Positions 1 to 14,500 of a stretch of 64,000 nucleotides of DNA are shown in pieces. Under the pieces are notes generated by a model. The model saw only the letters and a list, made by a program, of their open reading frames with translations, ran no database searches and was not told the DNA's origin. A program made the translations under genes and the position numbers. How positions within the stretch are numbered: position 1 is the stretch's first letter; the number at the start of each line of letters is the position of its first letter. Origin of the DNA: Rhea pennata (Eukaryota; Chordata; Aves; Rheiformes; Rheidae); assembly GCF_028389875.1 (NCBI RefSeq), contig NC_084671.1:67001-131000 (forward strand), written 5' to 3'.

Positions 1-3000
1 TGAAAAAGGTCTTGCCTTCATAATGTCCAGAATAAGACATTCCTACATTAGGGATTGTGAAGATCAGTATTTCTGCATGGCTTCCTTATATGGTAGTCAG
101 TACAATGTGGAGGCTTAGAGAAAAGAGTAAAATGTAATAACTCTTAAATGACTACAATTCCCATCACTACTGTTTTCAGTCTGTTAAGGTTTTTCTTTTT
201 CAGTTAAAGATTGCCGAGTTTAGCCTTAATTATATTCTGCAGAGGAGAGAATGAAAATTTATAATCATATAATGCATATCGGAACATAATTTCAGAACAG
301 GAAACCTCATCATCATGTTTTGATGTTAATTTTAGAAAATCAGCCAACTGAGTCCAAACCCAAGTTCCAAAATACTGAAAATAAAAAACAACCTCACTCA
401 TTTAAGTCAGTGGTGAACATCAGTGGAACAGAAATAAAAATGTCTCTTTTACTCTATAGGAGAATATTAGGAGCACACCATATCCAGTATGCATTCAAGT
501 TTTTCTTGAATGGTCAAAAAGCCATTTTGACCTTCCTCAATAACTAGTAACCAGACTTGTAGATGGACATACCGCGCTGTATTAAACCAACTAATATAGC
601 TGAAGAAAGCTGGAAAAAGCCATTGATTACTCAGCAGCTTTCCTCACATTTGAAAGAGAAGTAGCAGACCTAAATACAACTAGCAAAGAGAAACACAAAT
701 AGAGAACGATTGCTCAGAGTTCAGGTAGGTGTATATCAGTTAGACCATCTCTGTAAAACAAGATATCTGAGAACTTTGAGGTAAAATAGAATTTAATAAG
801 GGGATAAGAGGAGATAATGTAAGGGAAGGAAACAGACAGTTTATTGCCTGTGGAACCCAGAGAGGGTAGTGAGGAGGAATATTATACTGTGCCATAAAAT
901 CATTAATGCTATTGACTACCTGGTTTTACTTCAAATAAAGGAAGGCTTGTGTGTCCAAAAGCTTGCCTACTTTCTCTTATTAAATCAAATCATCTAATGA
1001 AAGATCTCTACCTACAAAATCTGTTTTCCTATGTTCCAACACCATCATGGCAATTACAACACTACATGAATCTGGAAGATGTCATGTACTTCAACCGTAT
1101 TTGGATAGCTGTCACACATGCTGAGATACCTGTTCTATGGTCCTTGGTCACGTTTAACATTCAGATGTCATATCTTAGACTTCCTAATCTTAAGAAGTGG
1201 AATTCTGCAGCTCATTCCTTGTTATGCTGCAACCAGCACTAAAACTCTCTTTGTAACAACCATCACTATCTCAGAAAGTGCACTACCTTGTGCTCTAACA
1301 CAGACCTCATGCACTGAGGTCTTTGAGAGATGTGATGAGCAGCTAAAACACAAGGATTATTCAGTTTTCCCTATAGCAGTTGTTTAGTATTAGCAGCTAG
1401 AATACTCTTTAAAACAGCCAGATTTAAAAGGCAAATAAGCCTACCATAATTAATAGCTTCTGGTCCCATACATTTCTGTTTATCATCTTTATAGTTTAAT
1501 AACCACATTCTCTGGTATGACTCTAAAGTACATCAGAGCTCTACGACTGATTAGCTGGCATCTCCAAATCCTTTCTCCTTCCATAAATTCTCTAAATTGC
1601 TATTCCTGCTGCTGTCTCATTTCTTGGTCTTTTTTTCCATTTTTTACTTGGGCCAATGCACAAGTTTGATCCATCGTAAGTCTCCAAGTTCAGGGAAGAA
1701 CCAATACAAAATTGAAGAGAAAAACAATGTATAAATAGTAATCATTAGGAAAACAGCGTTTGCTGTTCTTCTTTGACGTTACTCCAGAACATAAACTCTG
1801 TCCTTTCCAGTACATGAAAAGGGGTCTCATTAAAGATTTCCATATAGTATTTGAACCCTATCAGTGGCTCTAAATATAGCTAAAATGCTAGGAGGAAAAG
1901 CACATTGATTTATGTGAAGCTACGAAACCTAAATGTGCCAGGGATAAAGATGACTCTGGAACCCAAGTATTTTCTACTGTCCTTTTTCAGATTCGTAATC
2001 AGCTTCATAAACAGATGTTCACTGTCCTCTGTACAGTTCCCTAAATAAAACATTTTTCCTCAACATACACTCCCACAACTGATACTGTGCCAAATGGTCC
2101 TCCTGAATATAAGCCATATCAGTGTTAAGTGCTTAATAGCTACAGGCTAAAATCTATGATCTCTCAGCTGGACCATTATACCCATTAAACATTTAAAGAA
2201 AACAATTTCAATTTATGTACAACTGAGGTGGGAGATATTTTTTAGCAAGAATCATGACACAAATCATTCTGTACTAAGAGCAATGAAATATACATTCGGA
2301 TGAAAAAATAATCACTGTGAATTCCTACCTATGAAATTTTTTTATGCCTCCTGTAGGAGAAAACACAGCAATGATACTCAGATACTTAGCAGCAGTCATC
2401 CTTATTAAATCTAAAATGTTCAGAACAGCCCTTGTAACTAGAAAGACATGTAACACTCCTCGAAAACCAGACAAGATGCCTTAAACTGTTCTAGAAACGA
2501 TGTCATTTTAAGCAGGGCTTCTCCAGAAGATACCTGGGAATACATAATGGGAAGGACCCCGTGGCCTACAATTAGCACGGACAAAATGTTAAAAGTAAAC
2601 AGTGGAGTTCCCTTCCTAACATGATATTAAGATCAGGAGCCTTGCAGGATTTCTAAATGTTGTACATATTTATGAAAAATGAAAATATGGTCACAAAAAT
2701 AGTACTAAAAAACTCTAGGGATCAAAACCCCATCAGATGCACTTGCTTCAGATCTTTACTGTCAACCACTACAGTTACAGCAGTGTCAACTGCCACAACA
2801 AACTGACCTCCACAGGTGACAGATTACACCAAAATACAAATGGCCACTGGCAAAAGCATCAAGAAGAAAGAAGCAAATAGATCCTGGACCTCTTTATTAT
2901 ACCATCTGGGGCTTTTTTTTTAATAAACAACCAACTCTCCTTCCATTCTGCAAATTAGTACTAGCTGCAATTAAATTTGCCTTCCTATGAAAAAATAATG

Positions 3001-5035
3001 TAAAGAATGGAGGGCCCAAGTAACATGATTGCTGTTGCCCAGTGCAGTGAACAAAACTGCTGAATCTGCAGTTTGAACAACCTGGGAGCTACAGGGAAAT
3101 GTTAATGAGCATCCTGAGGAGAGGCAATGAAATAATAACAAACAATGCAGGAGAAAAGAACAAGATAATTGTTGCAAGGTTTGCATAGGATAAATAATGT
3201 TATGGTCTGTACAAATTATGCAGCTAGAAGGTCACCTTTGACTAAATTTGACATACAGGGCCAATTCACAGAGAATTTTCATTAGTATTTTCATACTAAT
3301 TATGCCCAGCTTCCTAATACAACCAGAAAGCATTCCTCAAAAGAAATCTACTTTACACTGCATATACTTCAAGGCAGCTACATTTAACAAGCATTTAATT
3401 GGAATTATACACCCACCTGAGACAGCAAATGTACTTGGCACAGCCAACATGGATGCTGTAAATGAGACTCAGCAAGAAGTTGTTTTCTGCAGACTTTCAA
3501 TAATTACCCAACTCTTAAGTAGAACTTAGAGCACTACTGCACACTTCAGTAAGTGTGAAAAAGGAATTCATAAAGCTGATTCCGTTAATTCCCCTTTAAC
3601 TGTTCACCAGATACATTTCTGTTTTCACCCACCTTGAATATTGTTCAGCACCGTGACAACACTTCTGTTTTTCAGCATACGTTGTGCTAGTTTTATCAGG
3701 GAGATGGGATTTAACAGTCACAGATCATTTTGCACTGCGATGCAGACAATATCCAGGATTTCTAATCAGCATGTCGTTATTGATCAGCCCCTTGATTAAT
3801 GGCCTTTTTCTTCCGAAAACCTAACTTTCTAAGAAAAAAAGACTCCACTGAAGGGAAGCCTTCCTAATTAGCCCTCAAGCACTGTCACACTCAGGTCAAG
3901 AACCCAGGAGCACGTGCCCGCAGGCTCATGCTACTCCGTTCTGCACGTGAGTATGAAGGCCTTGGCAGGAAGGTCAAGTGCAGGAGCGCTTACACCACAG
4001 ATCTATGTTGGTGATGTTCTGTGCAGTCCTGAGGAAGTCATGTAAGATCATCGTTGCCTGAACTGATGGTACCATGCTGCAATAATCACTCTTGAGGTTA
4101 ATTAAGAGGATCTCCCGAGTAACATCACTGTTACTTTACACTAGCATAAACTGCAAACTCCTTCCATTTGATCTGAATGAGCCCTATAGTCTTCATCGGT
4201 AAAAATGAATGTAGTAATAATTAACTGCTCAGAGATGTAGGATTAACGCTTATACAAGTCTTTCACAACTATAATTGTTACGCATTATTCTTAATGTATC
4301 ACTTCTCTAGTAACATGGATGCTATTACACTTTATCAGGTATGTAAGCATTGAAGCATCTCAATGGTAACTAAGATTTTCCAGAAGGGCAAAACAGAGTT
4401 CAGTTAATCAGAGTTCAGTCATTCCCAGCCTATCATCCTGATTTTTGTTGTTGTCGTTTTATTTCCACGAGAACTCAAAGTAAATTACATGTCCTAACCT
4501 GGAAGAGGTATTAACCTGAGAGTCAGCATGACTCTTTAACTAAAGCACTGTTCTAAGTTTGAATAATCTGATGGAAGTATTACCTCTGCTTGCTCTTAAA
4601 TCCCTGCTAAGATCTCTACATTTTGAGAGCTTTGCATCTCCAAAAATTTTATCATAGGCTACTTTGTTTGCTTCAAGTCTTGAAAGTTTTAGCATTTCTT
4701 AAAGGAAGGAAGGAAAGTATTTTAAGATGAGGTACTAAAAGTTTTCAGTTTCAGGAGATTTTAAGATTCTAGTCAGCACTTCTGTGAAACTTTAAGAAAT
4801 TTAAGATTGATTCTTACTATTGAGGCAGTAGCACCTACAGCTCAGGTAAGTGACTGAGAATCCCTTGTACAAATACACAGGAAGAAGTAGACTTTCACTG
4901 TTCTAGTCACGTGGAAAAAGAGACAGAATAAAAAGAGGAAACAAAAAAATGCCCTCCTCACACTCTCATGGCAATCACAGTTAAAACTGATGTCAAAGCT
5001 CGCATTTCTGCTCTTAGGCACATGTCCTCATCAGA
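1..5035. other. Intergenic DNA upstream of GYG1, no recognised gene
   Basis: About 5 kb of AT-rich sequence with only short, stop-limited open frames, the longest near 100 codons (949-1242). None resembles a protein family I know and none is flanked by a convincing chain of splice sites. In human the gene on this side of GYG1 is a carboxypeptidase, but I could not pick out a zinc-carboxypeptidase motif on either strand. No transposon was recognised before 5036. It could contain old, unrecognisable repeats or distal regulatory DNA of GYG1. Confidence 0.6.
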
Positions 5036-5039
5036 GAAC

Positions 5040-5185
5040 AGCTGAGGCGGGAAGGGACCTTTGAAGAGCACCTGGTCTAGACCTCCCGCTCAAGCAGGGT
5101 CACCGGTCTGCTCCAGCTGCGTGTGGAGGATCTCCAGGGACGGAGACGCCACGACCACGCCGGGCTGCGCGCGGACCAGCAACGC
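5040..5185 (-). mobile_element. Eroded CR1 LINE 3' fragment at the edge of the GYG1 CpG island
   Basis: On the + strand the segment contains, in order, the reverse complement of CR1 3' landmarks: a GGAAGGGACC core, an AGCACCTGGTCTAGACC block, a CAAGCAGGGTCACC block and GGATCTCCAGGGACGGAGACGCC. The same order and spacing occur in the better preserved copies at 21191, 37213 and 48655 of this window. Beyond about 5165 the resemblance fades into CpG-rich DNA. Many positions that are A or T in the other copies are G or C here, so the fragment is old or has drifted in a GC-biased, unmethylated setting. It is a 5'-truncated, non-coding LINE relic. Confidence 0.65.
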
Positions 5186-5589
5186 GCCCCAGCCGCCGGG
5201 AACAACGGCGGGGCGGGCCGGGCCGCGCCGAGCGGGCCGCGCCACGGGAGGACGAACGACGTGCTCTCCCCAGCGGGGGCAATGGCGGAACCCCGCCGCC
5301 CCGCCCCGTGCCCGCGCCCCGCCCCGCGCCCCGCCCCGTCGCGCCCGCGCCATGCCCGCGTCGCGCCCCGCCCCGTGCCCGCGCCCCGCCCCGCCCCGTG
5401 CCCGCGTCGCGCCCCGCCGCGTCACGCCCCGCCGCCCCGCCGCGTCGCGCGGCGAGGGGGCGGGCGCTCCTCGGGGCGGGGCCTTAGTCCGCGCCAGGGA
5501 CGTGCCGCGCGGCTCCGCCCGTGCATAAGGCCGGGCCGTGGCGCAGTGCTGGGGTGCTGCTGCCGCCGTTGTCGGTGGGCGCCGCCGCC
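5186..5589 (+). promoter_or_regulatory. GYG1: GYG1 CpG-island promoter with GC-box minisatellite
   Basis: This stretch is extremely rich in G, C and CpG and lies directly before the GYG1 start codon. Between about 5298 and 5450 it is a degenerate tandem array of CCCCGCCCCG and TGCCCGCG blocks, each a potential Sp1/KLF box. A CATAAGG motif at about 5524 is a weak TATA-like element some 65 bases before the ATG. The island continues into intron 1 to about 6000. The array is an obvious candidate for a G-quadruplex on the minus strand. The transcription start itself cannot be read from the sequence. Confidence 0.7.
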
Positions 5590-8500
5590 ATGGCAGGTGG
5601 GTGAGCGCGGGCCCCCGGCATCCGTGCTGCGGCTTCTGGCGGCGCGGCGCGGGCTCGTGGGGCCGCCGGGCGCGGCGCAGGGCTGAGGCGCGGCGGCTAT
5701 TTTTAGGCTGCGCCGCGGCACGTTCCCTGGGCGGGACGGGGCCCCCGCAGGGGCTCGGCGGCAGCCGCGGGCGGGCGGGGAGGACGCCCGTGCTCCGGCC
5801 CGGCTGCGCGCTGTGCTGGAGGTCGCCGTGCCGCCAGCCGCCGTTGGAGTGCGGCGGGGCCGCTCGCAGCGCGAGGGCCGGTGCAGCGCGCGGGTCTGCG
5901 CGCTTTGCGGCGGGCGAGTTACTGCCACTCGGCAGGGAGGTGCGGCGCTGTCCCCCCGCTTCTGCTCGCCTGGCGGCTGGAGTAACATGTTTCACTTCTA
6001 GAGCCGCGAGGGGCTCGCGATCCGCCTCCTGCGGCACATGTTGGGTAGATGCTCCTGTTCCCTGAGGAATCCTGGGCTCAAAACCAGCCGGATGTACTCA
6101 CCTCCTCTCAGAGGAGCAGATGAACACCTGTGAGAGCTGTGGATGCGCCTTTAGGAGCTGGCGTCGCTGTCGATGCCCGTGTGGCGCTCCGAGCCTGGCG
6201 TGCCTGTCCGCTGAGGGTGCGCCTTGCTCGGGCCTTGGGGCCCGTGCGAAGGGCTGCTTCAGCTTTGTGCTGCAGCCTGTGAACCAGGCAGCCAAAGAGG
6301 TCCTTGAAATAGCTTCTGAAGATACAGAGTGGCTCCAATAAGCTGTCACATGAGAAAGTTTTGCCCAGATAAGTCAGTTATGACTTACGAAGCTGTACAA
6401 ATATCCTGTGCTTTGTGTTGCAGCCATGTTATCACTAGTAGCTAAGTTTACTGTTCTTCTGTGGTGAGGGACAGCAATGACTACAGTGTGAACAGACCTT
6501 CTGTGGAAGAAGAGTTACGGTGAATGGACATGGGGGAGGATTGCAAGGGAGGCTCACACAACTAGAAGGTTTCTGTGTTGGGTGGAATGGACTGGTCTCT
6601 TGTAGATTTAACTTCCATGTTAAGCAGTAACTGGTCTTGCCTAGCTTGTAGCATGGGCTCATATGTAACATCTATGAATGTAGCGAAGAGAAGGTATGAG
6701 ATGGGGCATGTTTTATTCAGAGCTGTGAAAGCTGTACTGACTTTGTAGCTCTACAAGCTGCCAATGTCCTCCTCCTGCCAAGCAGTCATAATGTTTCCAA
6801 ATGTAGTTGAGATGGGCTAGAGGGCTTTTTTAGTCTTTACTTCATACTTAAATTGGCTTTATTTCTTGAAGACCCATGTGTCACAAGCTACCTAACTAGT
6901 AAACATAGCAATACAGAAATTGAATACTCAGTTTGAGCGAGGAGACCTGCCAAGAGTATACAGGCTAACAGTGAAACACAAAAGATTAGTCTGTCAGTGG
7001 CAAGGATACTAGAAGAACGAGTCTTCTGCTGAAAAAATTAGTACAGTCTTGCCTTGTCTGTGTTGGATTTTTAGTGAGCTGTCTGTGTAGAGTAAGATGC
7101 AAATTTGGCGATAATGCATGCTTCCCTATTGGATGGATGTTTATGCCACCTAAAATGGTACACACTTGTTACTTGTAAAGCATCAAAGCTCTAAAAAAAG
7201 GAAAGTATCATATAGATTTGCTGAATTATATGAAGTAATATGAACTGCTAGTTTAATGAATTAAAATACTTTTTATTTCTGGCTTTATAGAATTTTTCTT
7301 GAATTGTGTAACTGACCACTGTAATCCAAATTCCTGGGGCTAATTGGTTTGGCTGATAGATAAAATATAGGGTTTTGAAGCTGGCTTGTAGAACATATCT
7401 GCTGAGTGTTTAGACCACTGTGATACATTACTCTGTTAACCACTGTTTAGGTGGCATTAAAATTAAATAAAAACTTGACTGTCTTACAGGCTGAGTAGTT
7501 GTCCCAAATGACATGATCCCTCTGAAAATAGCTTCCAAAATTTTGATGTGAAAGAACCTCTTCTTGAAATTCCTACCAAAAAATTTTACAGATAGTCTTC
7601 AAAAAAAAAAAAAAAAAAAAAAGCTTTGTAGGGAAAATGTGTGCTTCTCGGTAAAGCACTGTAGCTTAGAAGGGACTGCTGCATAATGACAGTCAAACAA
7701 GTGATTTCTAAACTACTTCAGTTCATTGTTAGCTGTGTCAGTTCCACCCTGGCAGTTTAAAACAAAAATGCCAACTAAAAATGTAAAGTTTGTATTGTTT
7801 GGTCTTAATGAGTAGTACAGGGCAAAGTAATACATCTTAGTCATCACTTTTAAGAGACTGCTGGAGCACAAGATCATACTTCATAGCTACAATCCATCCA
7901 TACCTTTCTAGAGAGCACCAACTGAAGAGCAAAAACTATTGCTACAGGACTTAAATCACTTATTACTAGATGCTTTCCACTTAAATTTTGCATTCCTGTG
8001 ACAAAGCTGCAACAATGCATTGCTAAACAACTCATCTGCAAAATCCCGAGCTAGCAAAAATTAATATAGCTGTCCAACATCTAATTCAACAGTTGCTTTA
8101 ATTTAAAGTGAAACCTGAGACTTATCCTGACCTAGCTTCTGTGTTCAGAGCTGAACCCACAGAACTCTGCAAAACTGAACTGTTCTTAAGCTTAGACTAT
8201 GCAAGCTTACTAGCACCAATACTTGAAAATGGCTATATATTTGCCCCAAATATGGCGCTCTATACTTCCCCCCCCCCCCACTAACATCTGATGTGACATT
8301 AACCTGTGGGCAAGCTGGAACTGAATTTTTCTTGCAGCAGTCTTGATTTTGCTTTTTACTACATCTTGCTATGTGTCAAGTTGCTAATGGCAAGTATAGC
8401 TAAGCAAGTATAATCTGCTTCATTCAGTAGTAGACAAGCAATACACACAGTTAAAGGACATGTCCTAGAGGTACTAAGCATGACTTCTGACTAACAGTTC

Positions 8501-11500
8501 TAAGTTTCTAATACCTCTCTTGGAATAAAGTGATTGACCTTGCTAACCTGACCAAGTTCATTTCTTTCAGATCAGTCTTTTGTGACTCTAGCCACAAATG
8601 ACTCTTATGTGAAAGGAGCACTGGTACTTGGTTCATCTTTGCAACTTCATAGAACAACAAGGAAGTTGACTGCACTCATAACTCCTCAGGTCTCAGATCC
8701 TATGAGGTAAGGTCACTTAAAGGCATCAGATTGCCACAGTCCCTGCTGATGTGAAAGTTTAAAAAAGAAAGCTAAACTTCTATATAGTAATTTTCTAAAG
8801 TTACTGGAAGCTTAGAAACTAAGCCCAGCAAAATCAAACTCTGACTGTCTGTTGAAAAAGCACTGCAAGTGCTGCTTCAGACAGTCTTCTGTATCACTAT
8901 ATGGTGATGACAAAAAAAAAAAAAATTAAACCACTGTACTTAGAGCACTAAACTGACTTGATAGTACTGTTTGAACTGGATCTCTGCTCTTTAGTGCTCA
9001 TATCTGGAATTGCCCAAAAATGACATTGTGCCTTCATTAGGGGGTCTGTGTGGAGGTGGGGTAGGGATGTGGTGTTTACCTATTTCATGGGAGTGTTCCA
9101 GATGCATTAATGTAACATTGAAACTATGGAAATCTAACAGACACTTCAAATCAGATTGCATCATGAAAGAATGTATGAATCAAGCTGATGTAGCACCAAG
9201 GATGTCAAATCAACAGAATCAGAGGTTGATTGGACTCTTTGGAGATGAACCTGATAAGCATGCTTACTGTGCTAGGTCAAAGTAGCTATGCTAAGTTCTT
9301 AGACTAGCTATAGCAACACTACCAGTAGATACACAATGACGTAAGTGGAACTTGCACTTTTCAGTCTATCCACAAACATGTGCCTTAAGTTAAAAACAAC
9401 TGTTCCTACTCTACTTTTCATCGGTAGAAAGACAGCCTTGTAAAGCACAGTTCTAACTCATCTGTGAACTCTCCATGGCTCAAACTGTACAGATTGCTGA
9501 GCATTCAAGATGCTATATAAAATAGTGAGACTTTACAGATGCTTTTGATTCTTAGAAGCACATCCTTCTTATCCACCATTTGCTTTAACATCACTGCTTA
9601 ATTACAGAAGAGGTTATTAGCCACAAAATTTCACTACGCCATCTGAAAGCTTAAGGTGGACATGATACTGAGTCAAAATGCTGCTGCACCCATAGCCATG
9701 ATTTAAGTGAGCCTTTAAAATTTCATGGGGTAAAGAAAGCTTTAATAACTAGTCACATTGTTTTAATAACACTGTTCTATATTCGTGACTGTCATGGCTA
9801 TTGCATAAACTGCTGTTACAACTGCTCAGGATTCAGCTACTGTCCAAAGTCTTGCCCAAACTACTCTAACAGCTTCCTGTTTCTTAATTGCAAGCTTAAA
9901 ATAGGCTGTCATTTTACCGAAGAGCTCAGTCTGGTGGGGTGGTGGGAAGTATGGAAAGCTTGTACTGCATAGCCATAACTTACCTAACCTCGTAGCAATA
10001 CCAGTTAAACCCTTTATTTGGAAAAAAAACTTACTGATTCCCCCAAAGGTATCCATTGCAAAGTAGATACACTGAGGTGCAGAGAAATGCTTATGCATTC
10101 AAACATATGCACTCAGCTCTTACTGATGGCACATGAACCTGTGACAGGTTCCTTGTTACCTCACTTCTGTTCATGGAATCTGTTAAGTGGTCTGGTACTG
10201 GAATAACAGTAGAACTAAATTCTGGCAACTATGTCTTTCCACAGGAAAGTGCTGGAAAAAGTCTTTGATGAAGTCATATTGGTAAACATTCTGGATAGTG
10301 GAGATTCAGCACACTTGGCATTAATGAAGAGACCTGAGCTGGGCATCACTCTAACAAAACTTCACTGCTGGGAACTGACACAATATTCAAAATGTGTTTT
10401 CATGGATGCAGACACAATGGTAAGTAGTTGTGTCTCATGGTGCCTCTTTATAACCTGCTGGGGGTTTTGTAGTTCTGGATACGTTTTGTTTCATTTTTGT
10501 GAAGGAGTGGTGAAGGGTTTTTGCTATTTGGACTTGTAACTCAGTAACTGTGGAAGTGCTTTTAAATCTAAATACTTGTAACATCTAATAAATGGGGACT
10601 ATCTCAATTTAAAAAATTGTCCTCTATAACAAGACTAATGATGTGAGAACTTTTCTTCATATCTTGAGATGGATATCAAAATTAAGACAAGATACCCAAT
10701 TCCCAGCCCAGAAACCAGAAAGCAATTTTTCCCCTTACAACTAGGTTTTGTCAAATATTGATGAACTTTTTGAGAGAGAAGAGCTGTCTGCAGCACCAGA
10801 TCCAGGCTGGCCTGACTGTTTTAATTCTGGAGTTTTTGTTTATCGACCTTCCACTGAAACATACAATCAGCTGTTACAGCTTGCCACAGAGAAAGGCAGT
10901 TTTGATGGTATGTATTAATCCATATTCCACTATAATTTAGACCAAACTAATGCTGGTTGGGATGGCTCAGTAACTGGATGTGTGCTATCAGGGTTCAGGA
11001 TGATAGAATTCCAAACTCTGTTGTGACTACACAACTTATTGCTATAGAGGATTTTATTCTATTATGTTTTCAGATTGTGGCCCCCATGAAATACAAAAAT
11101 AAGAGTTTGGCCTTTCGAACTAGCAGCTGAAAGCACTAGCAATGCAGAATCATATAGTGAGCTGTTAAGATGGGGCAAACACAATACATGTGTAGCAAAA
11201 TCAAACTGCAGTGCCGTGCTTCATGCATTTCTGAATGAACTTGTCTCTTCAGCTAACAGTACACTCAAGACTGGGTGTTTTAGGTTAATTCAGGTTGCCG
11301 TGAGACACTAGTACTGGTTAACTTAAGTGCAGCTCCATGAACAAATGCACTTGAAGATATGACTATCACTTAAGATTAGAGCTTGATACACTGTGATAGC
11401 TTCCTATCTTTATAAGACAGTGACAGTTGTTGTCCAAATATCAAATGTTTGTAGCCCTGGCTGCTTCCCACCAGAGGTCACTTGGGATCAGTCACTGTGC

Positions 11501-14500
11501 CAAATTTAAGCTTGAGAAGCCAACTTCTGCTGTCTTTTAAGTATCTTCAAACTATAACCATTCCGGTGAACGCACTTGTTGCTTGAAGCCTGCCATAGAT
11601 CAATGCTTCTGAATGACTGGCACCGTTTCCCTTCACTAAACTTCGTTATATAACTACTGCGGCACAAAACCAGGTCTAACTGAAAAAGCTAGAGAACTAT
11701 GTAAGAAAGACCTTAAAATGCTCTCTTATTTGAATGTAAATAGCTATCTTGTAGACTTACCTTTTGTACCTTGTAAACAGTAACATTTTTAGATGTCACT
11801 CCTAGTGTGCAGGATAATTGCTTTGTATGCATTCCTGTGCCTCCTAAAGAACATTAAGTGTCAGTTGGATGCTTAATGCTACCATGTGAATAAACTCTAC
11901 TGAAAATGAGTACTTGAAATAAAGGGTTTGTGTATAGATTATTACTTACAAGGTAGCAGCTGTCAATTCAGGAAGTGCTCTCAAATGTTGAGTGTAACTG
12001 ATCAGCAGCTGTGGCGAAAGTTTTAACATGATACTGCATTCTTGTGGTAATAAAAATAGATGGGGGGAAAAACCTTGTGCAGGCCCACTGTTGAATAGTT
12101 CCAGGAATATCTGAGATCTGGTGATTGTTTGCTGAGATATCTGTGCTTGACTCTTAGCAGACCCTATCTTAGGCCTGTTAAGGCCCCTGTCTACTAAAGG
12201 ATAGAACTGCTAAAGCCACAGAATGGTGCAACTTCCTCAGTGTCCTAAACAATAAGCAGTTGTTGCAGCACTCGAACAGTAAAAGTGTAGGTTAGTGGTT
12301 TAAGTACAAAATTTCTAAACTGTCACCTCTATTTCAGGTTTTACTTTACTATTCAGTTTTACTAGTGCTAAATGGCAGATCTGAATAATGAGAAAGGGAA
12401 GACGTATACTACCTGCATAAGCTGTTATTGAGCTCATGAACTCAGATGAGAGGGATTTAAATTGGTCTGAATAAGTTTACTAGTAAACTTCCTTGAAGAG
12501 AGAGGTCTGTGAAGGATCACTGTTCTTAATAGGGTGCAAGGATGCAAACTCTACAAGCTATCAAGCAATACATATCTGAAATCAAGCTCCAAATACCTCA
12601 TTTGCAGGAGTAACAACTAGGAAATGCAAGACCTTCCAGAATATTTCATGTTTATTAACTATAGTAGATAGATGCATCTTATATGATGCTGTTGTCTAGA
12701 AATGATAGAATGATGACTAGTTCTATAGAATAAAAGCTAATGTCTTTGAATGTCACCTTTCTAGATGATAAGGAATATGCCATGGAATAATTCTAGATAC
12801 TATTTAAAACTAGTGGGGAAAGGAAACAGAGTTCGGTATTAAACAAGTCTGGCAGTACTGATACCTTAAGTTATTGCTATTACTCAAACAATCCTCTGGC
12901 TCTTTAGCCTGAGATATGGAATGTTTTTCACATATAAAGACATGATGCAGCAAGTCTACAGATGTAGACTCGTAGCTAATATAATTGCCTGATTCTCATG
13001 TATGGTCAGTTTGTACAACACTACCAGTGAAGTGTGAACCAGGACACCTAAATGCTGCTTTCAGTGGCTGCTTTGGCATAAATGTGTGCAATTTGAAAAC
13101 AAGCTGAGTATGTGGAACAAGTTGGAGTGATAAGTCTTGTAGAGTAAGCTGATTGTTGTTACTATCAATAAAGATATGACCCATGCAGATCCATTTCTTC
13201 TACATTATTTTACTGTTAGCATATGCATTCTTAATACCCCATTGAATTAGAAGGTAAGACTAAATGTAGCTGAATAAAGACTGAGGGCTTGTCTAGTTTC
13301 TTTGCTGCTTTGTTGTGATGGGCAACTAGTTCAAAAGTGCTTTTCCTCTTCATGGGCTGAGAAGTGAGTTAGGATCTAAAGTGTCTCTAGGCAATTTCTC
13401 ACTCTGCAATCTGCATGTACACTGACAGCTGTAACAGGATACTTAGGGTTTATATTTGTCAGTGTACCTCCTCTACCTCTAAGTGTGCCCAGTATCTAGA
13501 TACTTCAGTCACAAAAAGCAAACTATACTCAAATAGCAATAAAGGTGTAAACCTTAGTTCAATCATGCTGTAAGACCTTTCTGGAGTCAGCAGAGACTGA
13601 CTGCTTTAGAGAAGAAAAGATTAAATAAAATATCATCTCTTTTCTAACTATGCTATCCACTTAATCTTGAGAAATATTACTTTAACAGAGATGAAGGGAA
13701 GCGAGCAAATCAAAGTCAAGGAAATCTCTCTGGTGGTCTTGTACTTGCAAGACTAAGTGTATTCAGTAATACTACGGAATGGACGGATATAACTAAAAGG
13801 TTTCTACTTCCCTGTAGCTGCTTGTAAACTAGTCTGTTTCAGGCCAGGAGTTTCTTTTTTAGCTACTCTACTACTAACATATCAAGTAACTTTAATTTGA
13901 CCTCACTACAGCCTCTACTTGCAAATTGAGAGGCAACCCCTCCCAGTACTGTAGCTCTAGTCGTAACTTCAACAGTTATCCTCATTCAGGGGTTAGTAGC
14001 TTCATGGATATGCGCAGAAGTGGTATTTGTCTCAATGACTTTCCAAAATACTTAAGAAATCATGTCCAGAGTTTGTATATGAACTCTGACCTTAATTTAT
14101 GTGCAACTGCTGGTCATCTTTGATCAGAGCTCTCCAAACACTAAATACTTGAAACAGGTAACTGCTCCCACTCCCATAATCATACTAAAAATGATTAAAC
14201 TCACACTGTTTCAGTGTAATTTCATGTCATCATATTGATGTGAATCACTGGAATACTAGTACAGAACTAGAGCTTTTATTTCCTATTAATGGATTTGGTG
14301 AAGTTCTACTAGAGCTGTCACTAAGACTGAAAGTGCTTTTATTAAGATCACAATGTAGAGTGATGTGTCCAGGGCTGTTAGCTTATTAACAGAACACTGG
14401 TACCCTAATTCTGGTCCAGGGATCTTGGTTACGTTATGTGTAAAGCTTAAATAATAAACTTGCTGTTTGAGCAGGATCTTCTTAGCTACAGCTTTCCTAA

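Noticed and set aside
5090-6037. Long open frame of 315 codons on the minus strand over the GYG1 island
   Set aside because: It is Arg/Ala/Pro-rich throughout, as any stop-poor CpG island gives, overlaps GYG1 exon 1 in antisense and resembles no protein.
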